Source: Mortierella sp. BCC40632
Taxonomy: Eukaryota; Mortierellomycota; Mortierellomycetes; Mortierellales; Mortierellaceae
Reading direction: 5' to 3'
NCBI GenBank assembly: GCA_011634665.1
Contig: WAEK01000005.1
Coordinates: 550,001 to 614,000 of the forward strand
Length of the DNA stretch: 64,000 nt
Below the pieces are notes generated by a model that saw only the letters and a program-made list of their open reading frames with translations, was not told the DNA's origin and did not search any database. Of the stretch, positions 1 to 11,279 are shown piece by piece. The first letter of the stretch is position 1. Each line of letters begins with the position of its first letter. The position numbers and the translations under genes were made by a program.

Positions 1-2041
1 CAGTAGTCAGAGTGTAGAACTCATAGTCCAACAGAGGGATAATTGTTGTACTTACTCTACATCTGCCATTTTGTCCAAAATATACACCCGTGAGTTGGTT
101 GGCATGTCAACCACTTCTAAGTAGTTGTAAACTTCAGTAATGATGTCCTGCAAGGCCATTCCTTTGACAGTCTTCAGATATGAAACATCTTTTTTTTCGA
201 TGGAGAAGAGAAAAAAAGAGGGTCAATGTCAGAATTTCAGAATGGTAGACACTGGCCTACTAACTCCACAAATACATCCAATGTCGAGAGCAAAGCATTT
301 GCTTTCAAGTCCCAGTCAAAAAGGGATGAAATTCTTACTGGCGTATGAAGTTGTAAAGTCCTCTGTCAACATGCTGTTCACGATGGTCTCGATATCAGCA
401 GGGTGTGGGTGTCCTGTACATTCGTAGATCGCATCTTCGTTCACGATATCGTATCCAGCATGGCATGCCTAAATAGAATAAGATAAAATAAATAGAGAGT
501 GGTTGTACGGGCAAAAATACACCAACTGTGAGTTTCTGTAGTTGAGAATCCAAAGCGGTAGAATACAGAACCCAATCAGAAGTTCATCCAAATTGAATAC
601 CTGAAGAATGTTCAGAGCCCTTCTCATGTCACCCTTTGATAATTGGAGGAGTGCCTTTCTTCCTTCATCTGTAATTTTTACGCTATTGCAAAGTACAGAC
701 CAAGAGATGGATAAAAAAAGAGTATTAGTATAGACTCGTAGGCATGACAAGAGTACGTTCAGATACCAACGACAAGGAATGGGCAAGCACTTTGGAGAGA
801 TAATGTCGGTTCAACAATTGAAGCTATAGACTGGTGTGCATACTTTTCGTTCTGAATGATGTGATCCAGTCTGGAGTCAACCTGTTTCTGTTGAAGAGGT
901 CCAAAGCGGAAGCGGGTGCATCTTGACTGAAGTGCGGGAATGATCTTGCTCACGTAATTGCAAATGATACAGAATCGAACATTCCGGGTGTACTTTTCTA
1001 CCACTAGAATTGGCGAGAAATGCAGAGACAAGGGTTAGTAAAAAACCTACCAACAATATTGAATCCTACTTGAAGGTCACTCCCTCCTTCTGCATATCTA
1101 AGCGGCAATGCGTTACCTCGGCGAAGTGCATTCTGTGCAGTCTGAGTCATCATATCGGCCTCATCAAGGATAATAAGCTTGAATCCAGAGCTGAAAATCT
1201 TTTTTGTGCTGGCAAAGTTCTTGATCTGGTCGCGAACCACATCGATACCACGGTCATCTGAAGCATTCAGCTGAATCCATAGCAGGGATCAGTTAGCATA
1301 GTACTAACGAGTGACATTGTCCCTCCGATATCACCGCCTCATCTTGGATCAATTGCCATTTCATACCTCCATGGTCATGCTTTTCCACATTGGTCCATAA
1401 AGTTTCCGTGCGCAAGCGAGAATAGTCGAGGTTTTTCCTGTTCCTGGGGGTCCATAAAACAACATGTGTGGCAGTCTGTTTTCTTCAATAAATCTCTCAA
1501 CTGGGCGATATGGATCAAGATTAAAGTGAAGAAGAATGAGTATTAGACAAAACAGCAGTAGACTTGGTAGGTTTTTTTTTGCATGTTCCAGAAAAAAGAA
1601 AACACTCCAAAGAATGTGTTTGCTTACTTGTACTGGTGATATCCTCATGAGAGACGAGATCCTCCAGGTTGACTGGGCGGTATTTTTCAACCCTAGAGCC
1701 AAGTTGGTAATAATTCAAAGCGAACGGTTCATAAGCTTCTTTTACATCGTTTCGATTCTAGGCATTCTTGGTCCTGAAATGTGCATCGGGTCTTCCTGAA
1801 GGCTGCATTGTCTTTTATCGTTTTTGACCAGCCCTCAATATGTTTTCATGCCAAAGCAAGAGTAGGGAGAGGGAGGAAGAGGTGGAAAAGGAAGAGTGAA
1901 AGAATGAAAGCATCGCCATTACCATGGCAGAGTATCGTCGGCCGTCTCATTCGATTCAATCAATTTCCCCTTAGATTTACTAGAAGGGAACGAGTTGAAA
2001 GCATCCACTGATGCATCAGCCATAACCTGATCCTCGTCCAT
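1..2041 (-). CDS. RFC5: Replication factor C small subunit (human RFC5 / yeast Rfc3 type), 3' end beyond window
   Basis: Subunit of the pentameric RFC clamp loader that opens PCNA at primer-template junctions in the nucleus. Read on the minus strand from ATG at 2041 over about eight exons. Visible in order: VEKYRP near 1690, Walker [10 protein letters not shown] near 1440, Walker B LIILDEAD near 1165, the arginine-finger SRC motif (QSRCTRFRF) near 920, the sensor stretch [11 protein letters not shown] near 610, and a C-terminal helical part ending KMADVE. A GTAAGT donor at 56/55 shows the last exon(s) lie left of base 1. Human RFC5 matches along the whole length, including the ECTGHP and [13 protein letters not shown] segments, which separates it from the other small subunits. 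The N-terminal 40 residues are acidic and poorly conserved. Family assignment is secure; individual splice sites in the middle are approximate. Confidence 0.93.
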
Positions 2042-2194
2042 GTTTGATTTCCTAGCGACTAGATGCAATTGACAATAAGAAAAAAGAAGGGCAGAACGCG
2101 CTCTTCGACTTTTTTTTTTATGCTTCTTGAAAATGTATTTTTGGTGGCCAACAGAGCCAGATTTGGGGAGGGAAGAGGGGGGCAAGCCACCGAA

Positions 2195-4362
2195 TTAAGA
2201 AGACGAAGAGTAATGAAAGTATAGAGGAACACATACACACACGTTCACTACCGCGACAACCGAAATCAGGATAAACATTATTTTCTCCCCCTTTGTAAAG
2301 CCAGAAGAGCCACTGCTTCGGTGGTGATAGCCATGAGAACCCTCTTGGCGGTGCTGAAAAGTCGCTTGGTCTTGCTCTCCTCTATGGAGATTGTGAAGTG
2401 TTGTCGCAGTTGGAGAGGATGAAAATGATGCGTTACTTTCTCTGTCCTGGCTCAATAGTGGACTCTGATCTCCACTAGAGTAGTACAGTCGACCTTCCTC
2501 CTCTGCGGCCAATTGCTCGACTACGCTGCTTCTTAAAGGAGGAGGGACGTGGGCATAGTCTTCAAGTTCCCGGATTACTGTAGCAACTCCCTCCACTACA
2601 ATCTCTACGTTCTGGTGACTAGAGATTGCCTGATGCCGTTCCAAGCGCTTCAAAGCCTTCCGCAAGGATCGCTTCCCAAACATGGAGAGTGCTAGAATGG
2701 AGCATACAACAAGCACGCCATTCATCACTAGAATCACAACATTCTTAGTCTCGAGCTCTGGGTTGTCGACCCCAGAAAGACCCTTCAACAGAGTACCGAT
2801 CCAGATCCCGATGCATGATCCAGGCAAGACTCCAATGCAGGTTGCCCAAACAACAGTCCAGAGACGAATTGATGTTATCGAGAAAAAATATGTAATCAGG
2901 TTAAAGGGGATAGGGGTCAAGCGTAGCATGACCACCATCTTCCAACCTATCAACACACCATAAAGAGCAATTTGTTAGAGCTGTGCAAAGCGACTTGGAT
3001 TGGCCTGTGAACAAAGCTAAAAAGTAATTCTACCATCGTCCTTGATGACTTGATCCAGAGCAGAAAACTTTGGGTGGTTTGACATCATGCTCTTAACCCA
3101 TCCATAGAACACGTAGCGCCCAAAGATAAACGACCACACCGCTGCAAATACATCTCCAGCGAGAACAATCAGCAGAGCAAGCGGGAACGGCTTGAAGAGA
3201 AATCCTGCTCCGACCGTCCAAAGCGAAGCGGGCAAAAACAACGTGCATGCGACGGTATAGGAGGCGATAAAGAGGACCGCTCCAATGCGCTTGTGGCTAT
3301 CAATGTATCTTTTGAACCAGATCAATTTCACCAAAGGCAATAAAAATGATTAGCACCTGGCTGGCAGATATGTTGGGTACCAAGATCTCACTGTTTTACT
3401 TACCGGAGAACGTCCTTAATATGGTCTTGGACCCGGAAAACCGTCAATGACAAAATAATCAACGTCACTAACGTTGACAGCAAAATGGCCTTGAAGTATG
3501 TCTGCCGCTCCCAAGTTCTGGGGTGAAGACCATTCTGAATGGACCATTCATGCCAAGTCTCGGCTTGGTGAGGCTCATGTTGTCTGCTGTTATACGAGCT
3601 CCGCCCAGGCATGCCATTTACTCTTTGGCCACCATCAGACTCGCGAGAGGATGTTCGTATCAAGGGTGAATGCTCGTTTTGGTGAAAGTCGTCATCATCA
3701 TTTTCATATTGTCGCGGTGGTTCTCTTTCTGGACGAAATCTTTCAGTTGACAATGGTCTCTGTTCGTTGAAAAATGTCTTAGCTCCGGTACTAACACGTT
3801 GCTCATAGCTACCACTTGACTCTACAGCACTTGCAGTGTTGTTACTCTCTGTATTCGTCTGGTTGACATCTTGCTTGGTGTGCAGATAGTCATCTTGGCT
3901 ATCTGTTGTTGTGGATGCCTCCCCTGCTTCGATCAAAGGCTCCGAGATCGGAACTGAGGTCGATGTGGACGGGGTAACATCAACAAGCTCACTCTCAAAC
4001 TCAGACGTTCTCTTGCTGCTGCTATGACTCTGACGCTCGTGAACACCACCATTGGTCTCCAGTACATGATCGGGTGAACCTCCTGTCAATAGCTGAGATC
4101 CGTGTAAAGTTGTATCTTCGAGAGCGACGGCGACCTTCTGGGCCTTGGGGGAAAATTTGGTAGGAGGCGTGGAGTGTACCGGGGTTGTATCAGGCTCTTG
4201 TACTGGTAGAGAAACCGCTTCAGCTGCGGCAGCAGGAGGCTCAGACCTTTGAACAGAAACGGCTGAGGAAGAGGAAGTTGGATTCTCAGCGACATGAAGT
4301 GGAGATGTAGTCGAGGCGTTTGCCTTGTTACGGGCGTTATTGCGAGACTTTTTCTTGGCCAT
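2195..4362 (-). CDS. VTT-domain (SNARE-associated Golgi / TVP38-TMEM64) membrane protein
   Basis: Three exons, 4362-3404, 3308-3034 and 2946-2195, sum to 661 codons plus stop. Residues 1-290 are Ser/Thr/Glu-rich and probably disordered, starting MAKKKSRNN. A hydrophobic helix near residue 305 (AILLSTLVTLIILSLTVF) is followed by a VTT core: several membrane segments, the FLPASLWTVGAGFLF stretch and, after the second intron, LRLTPIPFNLITYFF, which are hallmarks of the family. The C-terminus has a further membrane segment before a Lys/Arg-rich stretch, a disordered region and one last hydrophobic helix. VTT proteins act in Golgi and ER membranes and some are phospholipid scramblases; whether this one scrambles lipids is inference. 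An upstream in-frame ATG at 4608 exists, but 4362 gives the more typical start. RFC begins only about 150 bp downstream. Confidence 0.85.
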
Positions 4363-4776
4363 TATAGATTGAGAATGGAGGGAAATGGGGGAAAGAAATG
4401 AAAAAGGATCAACAAAGAAATTTGGTTGGGTAAGGGGTCTGCCGCAGGGGTGAGGCACGCGGAGGACCGTCAGCGGACTGGACGCAAGAAAGGAGGCTCC
4501 AGCGTCTGTTATGGAAGTGGGAGGAAGTAGAGAGGTTGTGGCACGCAATTGCCCAGAAAGAATGAGAGCATGTAGAGAGAACCCAACTTCCGGCGTCGGC
4601 GTAGGCATCGAGAGACGCCGACAGGACTGGGAAAATCACCGGTCCTCAAGTCGCTTTGCCAGCGACAGCAAAGAGTGCCAATTGAAGCCAATTGAGGAAT
4701 GCTTACAGTGGCGTACTTTATCCTTTCCTATTTTATGATTCTTGGCATTAGCACTGTCTAGGGAAATAGTCGACTT

Positions 4777-5685
4777 CTATCGTACAAGCGAGATTAGAGC
4801 ACGCCCTACAAGCTGTACCGTAGACAGCGTGCCTCGTACAAGATCGTCCGCACCCCATACAATCACCTCCGCTAGACCAACGATTCGAAGTAGTCCCCAA
4901 ACTATAAGCATCAGCAGTATGCCTTCCCATGCCATAACTGTACACTGTAGCCAGAATGGCTGCCGGCTTAGGAACGAGCCATGTGCATCAAACAAGGCCA
5001 TTGCCACTTCCATCACTTTGCCCAGTCCAAACACATCTTGGATTGAGACATTCACATTGATGAGCGCCACAGACCGTGTCTTATGTACTTCCTGCACTAC
5101 AGTGGTGGAGGTCGTTGTTGCTGTTGTCATCCCTTGGTGCTGACCCACGACTCCCATTGCGCCTGGGACAGTATTCGATGTCATTACCATACCCCTGTCC
5201 TCTACAATACTAGCTTCTGATAGCTGGAGTTTGTGGTCTTTGCTATGAGTTTCTGTCCGGCTGATTTTCGAGATCCATGATCGAATAAACGTGGTCTTGG
5301 ATACGACTTCTGACTTGGAGTGCTCCATGTTGACCGACTTGTCCTTGTGATTCTTGCCTCCGCGTTTCGTCAGGTGAGTACTCGCCTCTTTTGCATTGGA
5401 GCCGTCACCAGAGCCTGAAATCTTACCACGTACTGGTGCAGATGTTTCTTGACCCTTTCCCGCTCTGGGAGTGAAGCTTGGCTCCAGTACTGGAGGGATG
5501 AGGCTCGGTAGTGGAAGGGTAGAACTAGAATCTGTTGACTGTACTTCTGGGGGCAATACCATATTGAACAGAATTGAGCGTTTCCTTGGTTTTCTATGCT
5601 CTGACTGGTGGCAATCCTCGGAATGATTATCTTGAGTCCCGGGTCGGCCTACGACAGCACTGTCAAAACCGGGGCGATTATTCAT
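4777..5685 (-). CDS. Unrecognised protein with one C-terminal membrane segment
   Basis: Open frame of 302 codons. The first 215 residues are polar, rich in Ser, Lys, His and Thr, with a basic patch HRKPRKRS and no domain I recognise. From about residue 245 a strongly hydrophobic stretch (WEGILLMLIVWGLLRIVGLAEVIVW) predicts one or two membrane passes, then a short amphipathic tail. An in-frame TGA lies just before the ATG at 5685, so any upstream exon must splice inside the ORF. A candidate first exon at 6122-5906 (MSRSALIQAIMAVSIAVFACW, signal-like) ends at a GTGAGT donor, but I could not find an acceptor in the right phase. It is therefore either a one-exon gene or a two-exon gene with a secretory leader. 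Function unknown. Confidence 0.5.
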   Translation of the reverse strand: MNNRPGFDSAVVGRPGTQDNHSEDCHQSEHRKPRKRSILFNMVLPPEVQSTDSSSTLPLPSLIPPVLEPSFTPRAGKGQETSAPVRGKISGSGDGSNAKEASTHLTKRGGKNHKDKSVNMEHSKSEVVSKTTFIRSWISKISRTETHSKDHKLQLSEASIVEDRGMVMTSNTVPGAMGVVGQHQGMTTATTTSTTVVQEVHKTRSVALINVNVSIQDVFGLGKVMEVAMALFDAHGSFLSRQPFWLQCTVMAWEGILLMLIVWGLLRIVGLAEVIVWGADDLVRGTLSTVQLVGRALISLVR

Positions 5686-6555
5686 GGCGTTGAGTCGTCA
5701 AGTTCCAGATGGTGGGTAGAGGTCTTTTTTCTTGTTGAGGTCTTTGCTTTGTCCTTGATGAAGGAGTAGAGAAATGAGGCCGAAGGTCTTTAAGATGGAT
5801 TGGTCGGATAACAGGGATATTGAGAGCCGTTGATGAGGATGAGGATGATGAGAATGATGAGGATACCCGTACCTGCCGGATATGGCTCTAGTCATCACCA
5901 CTCACGGTTCCTAGAACTTGTACTAGGTGTGGCTTGTATTCGCTCAGTCTCTCTACAAAATTGAATCTGCAGCCAGCTGCCTCCATGCCCACCATTCCTC
6001 ATCATCATCGACCATGTTTGCCGTTCGCCAATTGGTAATGAGCTCACACTGCACTTTGCCCAGCAAGCGAACACCGCTATGGAGACTGCCATAATGGCTT
6101 GAATCAGGGCAGATCTGGACATTGCATGAGAACCCAGTGGTTATCGACTAGACATCTTGTTTTCTGCTGAATGATCGGAGCCAGCATTTGCCTACTGTCT
6201 CTTCCACGACGCCTCCACGTCCACTCGATTCTGGATAAGAGTTTGTCACCAAGTTGGCGCTAGGGGATTTCTGGATATTTCATTCAAACTCCTGTGCTGG
6301 ATTCATTATCTACAAAGTCGCGTTGTGCAGCTTAAGGATCTTGCATTAAGTGGCCTCAGATAGGGTGCGCGACAATCAACATGATAAGGGACAAAGGCCC
6401 TTCCCAGGAATGACAACGGCGTAAAATAATCTGGAAGAGAGCTCACCACCGCCTATTCTCCACTCCATCACGTTGGGCTGCCCGAATAACCTTAGTTAAT
6501 ACTTGCAATTCTTTGGTAGACTCGTGCCGCCGTTGCTCGCCCTGCAGCCTCTTTC

Positions 6556-7219
6556 ATGGCTGCCCGCAGCTTTTCAGTCTCTGCTGTCAAGTCAAACGGT
6601 TAGTCTTTAATTCCTGTAGTTGGCCTTGCTTGAGTCACTGTCGGAGCAAATAATTTTTAAACCCGCTCTATTGGGACCATCTCCTCACGAATCCATAATC
6701 TTGGATGAAAACACCATTTGCACAGATATCATCAAGTCGTTGTACCTTCATGAACTCCAGACCTACAAGCCTGCCCCAGAGGTATTGAATTTAACAATAA
6801 TCAGCAGATAGAGAGCTGGACGCGACACGAAATTTTGGTGGCAATCATTGGAACTATCAGTCTGTTGACACATCTCCACCTGGGCTACTCTTGTGAACTG
6901 AAATCTATAGTCTAAGGCCGTCGACACTACTCAGGTCAAGGACTTCAAGATCCCCGCCGCTCTTCAGGCAAGTATAGGTTCTCCTAACTTGCTCTTAAAC
7001 AGCATCCATTAATGACGAGAGACAGGAGACTAAACTTTGCCGTTTTTTTTTTTTTTTTTTTTTTTTTTTACATCTGTTTAGCCCCCTGTTATTGACGCTG
7101 CTGCTGACCTTGCTGCCTGGGAGGCTGCTAACGTCGAGATCGCTGACAGCGTGACTGAGGGTGCTGCCGCTGATGAGGAGGATGAGGAGGATGTTGAGGA
7201 GGAAGAGGAGCACCACTAA
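6556..7219 (+). CDS. ATP14: Mitochondrial F1Fo ATP synthase subunit h
   Basis: Peripheral-stalk subunit of fungal F1Fo ATP synthase. Exons 6556-6598, 6726-6781, 6911-6967 and 7082-7219 total 294 nt, 97 residues. The N-terminus MAARSFSVSAVK is Arg/Ser/Ala-rich like a matrix-targeting sequence; then DIIKSLYLHELQTYKP matches the conserved core of subunit h, followed by VKDFKIPAAL and an acidic tail ending EEEEEHH. The third intron has a GC-AG pair (CAG|GCAAGT at 6968) and contains a run of about 27 T. The frame stays open upstream of 6556 to an AG at about 6515 (RAAVARPAASF), so the presequence may begin in an earlier exon. The protein is short, acidic and fungal-specific, which fits the assignment. 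Confidence 0.82.
7043..7069. repeat. Poly(T) run, about 27 nt, in ATP14 intron 3
   Basis: Uninterrupted T run upstream of the acceptor at 7081. It acts as an extreme polypyrimidine tract and is slippage-prone. Confidence 0.95.
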
Positions 7220-7224
7220 ATCGA

Positions 7225-7316
7225 CAGAGATTCAATAAGAAAAAGAAAGAAAAAGAAAGAAAGAAAGAAAGAAAAAAAAAGAAAAAAAGAAAAAGAAAAG
7301 AATAGAAAGAAAGGAA
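7225..7316. repeat. AAAG/GAAA purine microsatellite after ATP14
   Basis: Imperfect A/G-rich tract with repeated GAAA units, just 3' of the ATP14 stop, probably in the 3' UTR. Confidence 0.85.
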
Positions 7317-7835
7317 TCTAAACCCCACTGCAGACTCCTCGTCGCACTACCCTCCGCAAACAAAGCATTTTACAAAATTTCACCATTCGTGCTTATGGCT
7401 TTTGTTGTTGACTTTTATGGAAGCTGTCATATCTAATGTATCTACTGTGATCATGCTCCCATATGTTAAAACTCCCTTGAGGCTGTCTTGAGCCTTAATG
7501 CCACATCCCGGGAACAAGTGAAGAGAGAGAAAGGAGTCGGTTTGGAAAGTGATGGTGATACTATCTAAATATTTGGTCAAAGAGAACAAAGATGCAAACA
7601 AGATGTGGGGTATATTTATACCTGGCAGTGCGTAGAGAACACAATAGCGCCGCCTCTGTCAACATCATCTTTCCACAACCTCAAGTCAGACAGAGTGCCT
7701 GTACACTCTAACATGGTCATCGTTGCCCAAGCAGCTTTTCGTGGTGGCCTTGAACCGATCTTGACCGTTCTCATTACTGGGATCCCACCGGTACACTAGG
7801 AGCTTTGCAAATGTTACCCATACTTTTCTATTTGA

Positions 7836-8222
7836 TTGGTAGCTATCAACATGGAGCCCCGCGAAAGATATTCTCTCCCTCAAGATGCCGTTAATCCTCA
7901 GCTCGAGGTCGCATTATTCCGCCTCGGTACTTCTGGCGTTTCGATACCTCAAGTAGAATCTTGTGAAGGATGTATTTATTTTCTTCCAAACTGGCTATGT
8001 CAAATCTGTGTCTTAAGAATGAACAGTACTTCCAAGGTCCAGACTACTTAATTGCCGATAGTGCCTGATCGATCAGCCCAAGCATCGTACCAAGGTACCA
8101 GAATCCAGTAAGCGACGGACTGAGATTCAACAAACTCCACGGATCTACCCGAGTGGTGAATGAGCATGCCTTTGGGATGCTAGAAAAACAAGCTCACATC
8201 TTTGAAGAGCTTGCCAGAAACA
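7836..8222 (+). mobile_element. Decayed PIF/Harbinger-like DDE transposase fragment
   Basis: Two blocks resemble the DDE_Tnp_4 transposases common in fungi. Near 7890-7970 the translation has the helix-turn-helix lead-in with LEVALFRLGTSGVS. Near 8115-8190 another frame reads FNKLHGSTRVVNEHAFGML, the region around the last catalytic acidic residue. The middle of the enzyme is missing, frames differ between blocks and stops intervene, so it is a truncated relic. I see no clear terminal inverted repeats. The neighbouring minus-strand Myb-like ORF fits the two-gene layout of Harbinger elements. The interval 7317-7835 holds nothing else I can identify. Confidence 0.55.
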
Positions 8223-8406
8223 GTGAAGTACGGTAAGGGTAGACGAACTGCGGGACTATGGATAATTCCAGAACAATGAGGAAGACGAAGACGAATGTGG
8301 TGACAACGTCGAGAACGAGAAGAGAGCTAGAGTTTGTATTAAAGATGAGCTGAAAACAAGAGTGTTGGCGTTGCACCGTCAACAGAGTAGATAGATCTAT
8401 GCCTTG

Positions 8407-9369
8407 TCAATTCCTTTGCGATAGTATCTCAACGCGCGTTTTCAGGGAGGCGTTCTCGCATAGTATTTCTGTGATTGCGGTACGTAGTCCCGCAATCTCG
8501 TCAAGTAGCCTGGCGTTCTCCTCTTTAAATCTGAATTTCTCATCATCGAGGTCCTTCTGTTTTTTTCTGAGATCATCCAACAACCAACCGCGTTCTCGCT
8601 CGATTTGCTCCAGCATCCTTTTCTTTTCTTCTTCGACGCGGGTTTTCCATTGATCTTTCTCTGAGTGAAGAGACATCTCTCTTGCTAAAATCCTTTCTTC
8701 TTTTTTATCTGTTCTGACAGCAAGCGATTGTGCATCGGCTCGGATTTTCTGAATCAGCTCGAACATTAAACTCAAGCTGGCATCCTGGTTCTTCTTGATT
8801 CCCTTGCCCTGAGGATCAGAAGTAACTGGGTTACTATCATCTGAAGGGATAGAAACATTAGTAGTAATAATAATAATAACGATACTATATATATATATAA
8901 GAAGAAGAAGAAGGCAAGCCGGACACCAACCTTCACTATCTAGCTCCACCACTTGTGAATCAACCTTTACACTGTCGACCACATCGCCACCATCAAACAT
9001 CCCAAGTTCGTCGCAACTGTCGGATTGGACAGGGCGAGGAGGATTGGTTGTAAGACTACTGGTAAAGACAGAACAGAGTCTATCATACTCAGGACATATT
9101 TTTAGCATCCTAGCTCGCAGAGTCTCTTCTTCTGCATCGCCCTCTCTTGTTTCTCTGGCTAATTTCTGTGCTGCATGATACTTTGACATCAAATATTGCA
9201 GTCGCTGCTTAACCGTTGCCACAGTCCAATTCGCAGCTGGTTCAGCTTTGTTGACAACCTCAATGATGAGACGGTGAACGTCAACACGTCGCTTGCCATG
9301 AGTTGGACGGACGACATTGAGCTTATTGTAGTTCTCAACGTTACTTATCCAGTCAACAAGAGTGACCAT
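8407..9369 (-). CDS. Myb/SANT-like DNA-binding protein with coiled coil, possibly transposon-derived
   Basis: The first about 95 residues form a trihelical Myb/SANT-like region of the type paired with fungal transposases (DWISNVENYNKLN, WTVATVKQRLQYLMSKYH). The C-terminal 130 residues are charged with heptad character, an evident coiled coil. The middle contains a hydrophobic stretch LLLLIYIYSIVIIIITT that is best read as an unspliced intron: donor near 8929 (GAAG|GTTGGT), acceptor near 8842, restoring the frame. The frame also continues upstream of the ATG for 33 codons (KRKLNEDEREPPEPKDKK) to a TGA, so the true start may lie in a lost or unseen exon. It may be a domesticated or decaying Harbinger accessory ORF. 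Confidence 0.5.
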   Translation of the reverse strand: MVTLVDWISNVENYNKLNVVRPTHGKRRVDVHRLIIEVVNKAEPAANWTVATVKQRLQYLMSKYHAAQKLARETREGDAEEETLRARMLKICPEYDRLCSVFTSSLTTNPPRPVQSDSCDELGMFDGGDVVDSVKVDSQVVELDSEGWCPACLLLLLIYIYSIVIIIITTNVSIPSDDSNPVTSDPQGKGIKKNQDASLSLMFELIQKIRADAQSLAVRTDKKEERILAREMSLHSEKDQWKTRVEEEKKRMLEQIERERGWLLDDLRKKQKDLDDEKFRFKEENARLLDEIAGLRTAITEILCENASLKTRVEILSQRN

Positions 9370-10287
9370 TCCTGCTCCTCCCCAGAAGTCTTTCTTGTCT
9401 TTGGGTTCTGGGGGTTCTCTCTCGTCCTCATTGAGTTTGCGTTTGATTGAACTGGAACTTGGTGTAAAAGATCAGGTATACTGTCGCGAATGCCTATGTG
9501 AAGTTTGCTATGACGGTGTCAGGCCTGGTTGTTGCTGAGGTGATTGTTGCGGGGACAACTGCAGAGGATGCTGGGTTTGAGAAGGCTGCTGATGCATAGG
9601 TCAGGCAGCAAGGGAAGGAGGTGATTGTGATTTTACTGGTATGATGTCAGAGAAGATGCAGACAAAATATTTTTGAGGCAACATTCGTGGGGACAGCGAT
9701 TGGATGGTTCTTGAACGAAGTCGTCTGAGAATGGATTGCTAATTACGTGGAGGACCTGAATTCATTCCAATGTGATCCTGCCATGATGATGTAGGGTGGT
9801 GATCCTGCTAAGGACCCTGCTAAAGACCCCGCTGGAGAATTTCCGTGTTGTTGCATGAATAGCCGAGGATGGTTGTTTGGAGTGTGGTCCATGTCATTTA
9901 GGAAAGGTATCTAAGAGGGCAATACAGTTTTTTTTTTATTCTTGTTGACCAGTCGATTTTTATATGACAGAGGACAATTAAACTTATATTTCAATTGCGG
10001 AAATTTTTGCAGACAGATTCCAAAAAAAAAAAAAAAAAAAAAACTGTTTTGTGTTCACTCAATAGAAAGACTAACCATTTTCTCGTTATGGTTTAAAGGA
10101 TAGTTACGATGTATACATTTACAGCATCGCATCACAAGTGCAGGTTCGGTACCAACCCACCAGTGCTTTGTCAACTGTCCTCCCTCTTTTCCATATGACT
10201 CCTCCCAGCTTTTTGATGTTTGGCCCAACCTCCATTACTCTAGAGGCAGTAGGTGTGGTCTATGAAATGAATGAATTTATTATTTCT
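9370..10287. other. Gene-free interval with poly(A)
   Basis: About 900 bp with no coding sequence I can support. It has a run of about 22 A at 10022-10043 and G/T-rich stretches around 9500-9650. Position next to the transposon relic suggests degraded element sequence, but I could not identify a family. Confidence 0.6.
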
Positions 10288-10955
10288 CTATGCAAGAGTA
10301 ACTGTGATGGGTCTCTCAAAACGTCCAAAGAGTCGCTCTCCTGGATAATCATCAAACTCTTTGAAGTTGGCCTTCTCGCGGTAATAGGCCTTCAACAACT
10401 TGTTGTCAGCCATACAGTCAAGTCTCAAATAATTTTTACCATTCTTGAGACCCTCATTCTCAGCAAAGGTGAGTGCTTTAGGCCCCAAGCCAAAGCCCTT
10501 ATATTCGCGCTCGACCACCAGTCGGTGAAGGTAGACTGCGTCTGTCCAGTCATCCACGATATCCTTCCAGAGCATCTCGTCAAAAGGATCGGTGTAATTG
10601 AGAGTAAAGGTTCCAATAATCGTCTCCTTGCCCTTGTCCTGATGATCAAGCTTGATAATAAAGTAAGCATTGCCGATGGAGATCGTGTTCTCAATATGAG
10701 AACGGGTCTTGGGAGCAACAAACGAACCTGGCTTCCACTGGTTCAATTTGTTGGCCTCCATCCAGAGTGCAGCACGTTCAAGAATGTCGATGAAAATTTC
10801 AATTTCCTCTGGCCGCGTCTATTTTCAATATGCTTCGAAATTGTTAGACATTCCTTTTCACTGAATATTGGCATAGGTTGGCTTCAGTTCCTTGGACTTC
10901 AAACTTGTCTACTACTTACCTTGCGGAAGGCGAATTGATCTGAGGAAACAGCCAT
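10288..10955 (-). CDS. GNAT-family N-acetyltransferase
   Basis: Two exons, 10955-10920 and 10818-10288, total 567 nt, 188 residues. Exon 1 encodes only MAVSSDQFAFRK; exon 2 opens TRPEEIEIFIDILERAALW, typical of the first helix. The GNAT core is clear: AYFIIKLD strand, GTFTLNY strand, YLHRLVVEREYKGFGLGPKAL with the acetyl-CoA-binding motif A (R-x-x-x-G-x-G-x-G/A style loop), then NYLRLDCMADNKLLKAYYRE and a closing FGRFERP strand. Substrate is unknown; similar stand-alone GNATs in fungi modify small molecules or proteins. The 325-bp space to the next gene's stop contains a purine-rich GGGGAGG leader region. Confidence 0.85.
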
Positions 10956-11279
10956 GTCTATTAGATTGAAGTGGATGAGTGCGGAGAGGGGAGGGGGGAC
11001 AGGGGAGAGGGAGGGGAGAAGGGGTATACAGACAAATGTCAACGAACAGAGAGAAACAGCGGAGGTTAGGGGGAGGGGGAGGAGACCCAGCAATTGTGTC
11101 TTTTATAGCTTTTCGATTTCACAGTTCGGACGTGAAAGATCGCCCAAAGAACTGTCATAATGGATCGCCGTTCGGACCCATAATTTCGTTTAAATGCGGG
11201 GAGGTCGGGACAGGTAGGATTGCGGGCAATAACCGAAAACTTTATTTCTCAAGCCCAAGGACTCGCCAGAATTGTGTCA

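Noticed and set aside
5895..6122. First exon of the 4777-5685 gene
   Set aside because: Signal-like start and good donor, but no acceptor in matching phase before the ORF; left as a possibility only.
10138..10938. 266-codon plus ORF opposite the acetyltransferase
   Set aside because: It is antisense to a clear two-exon GNAT gene and has no domain of its own.
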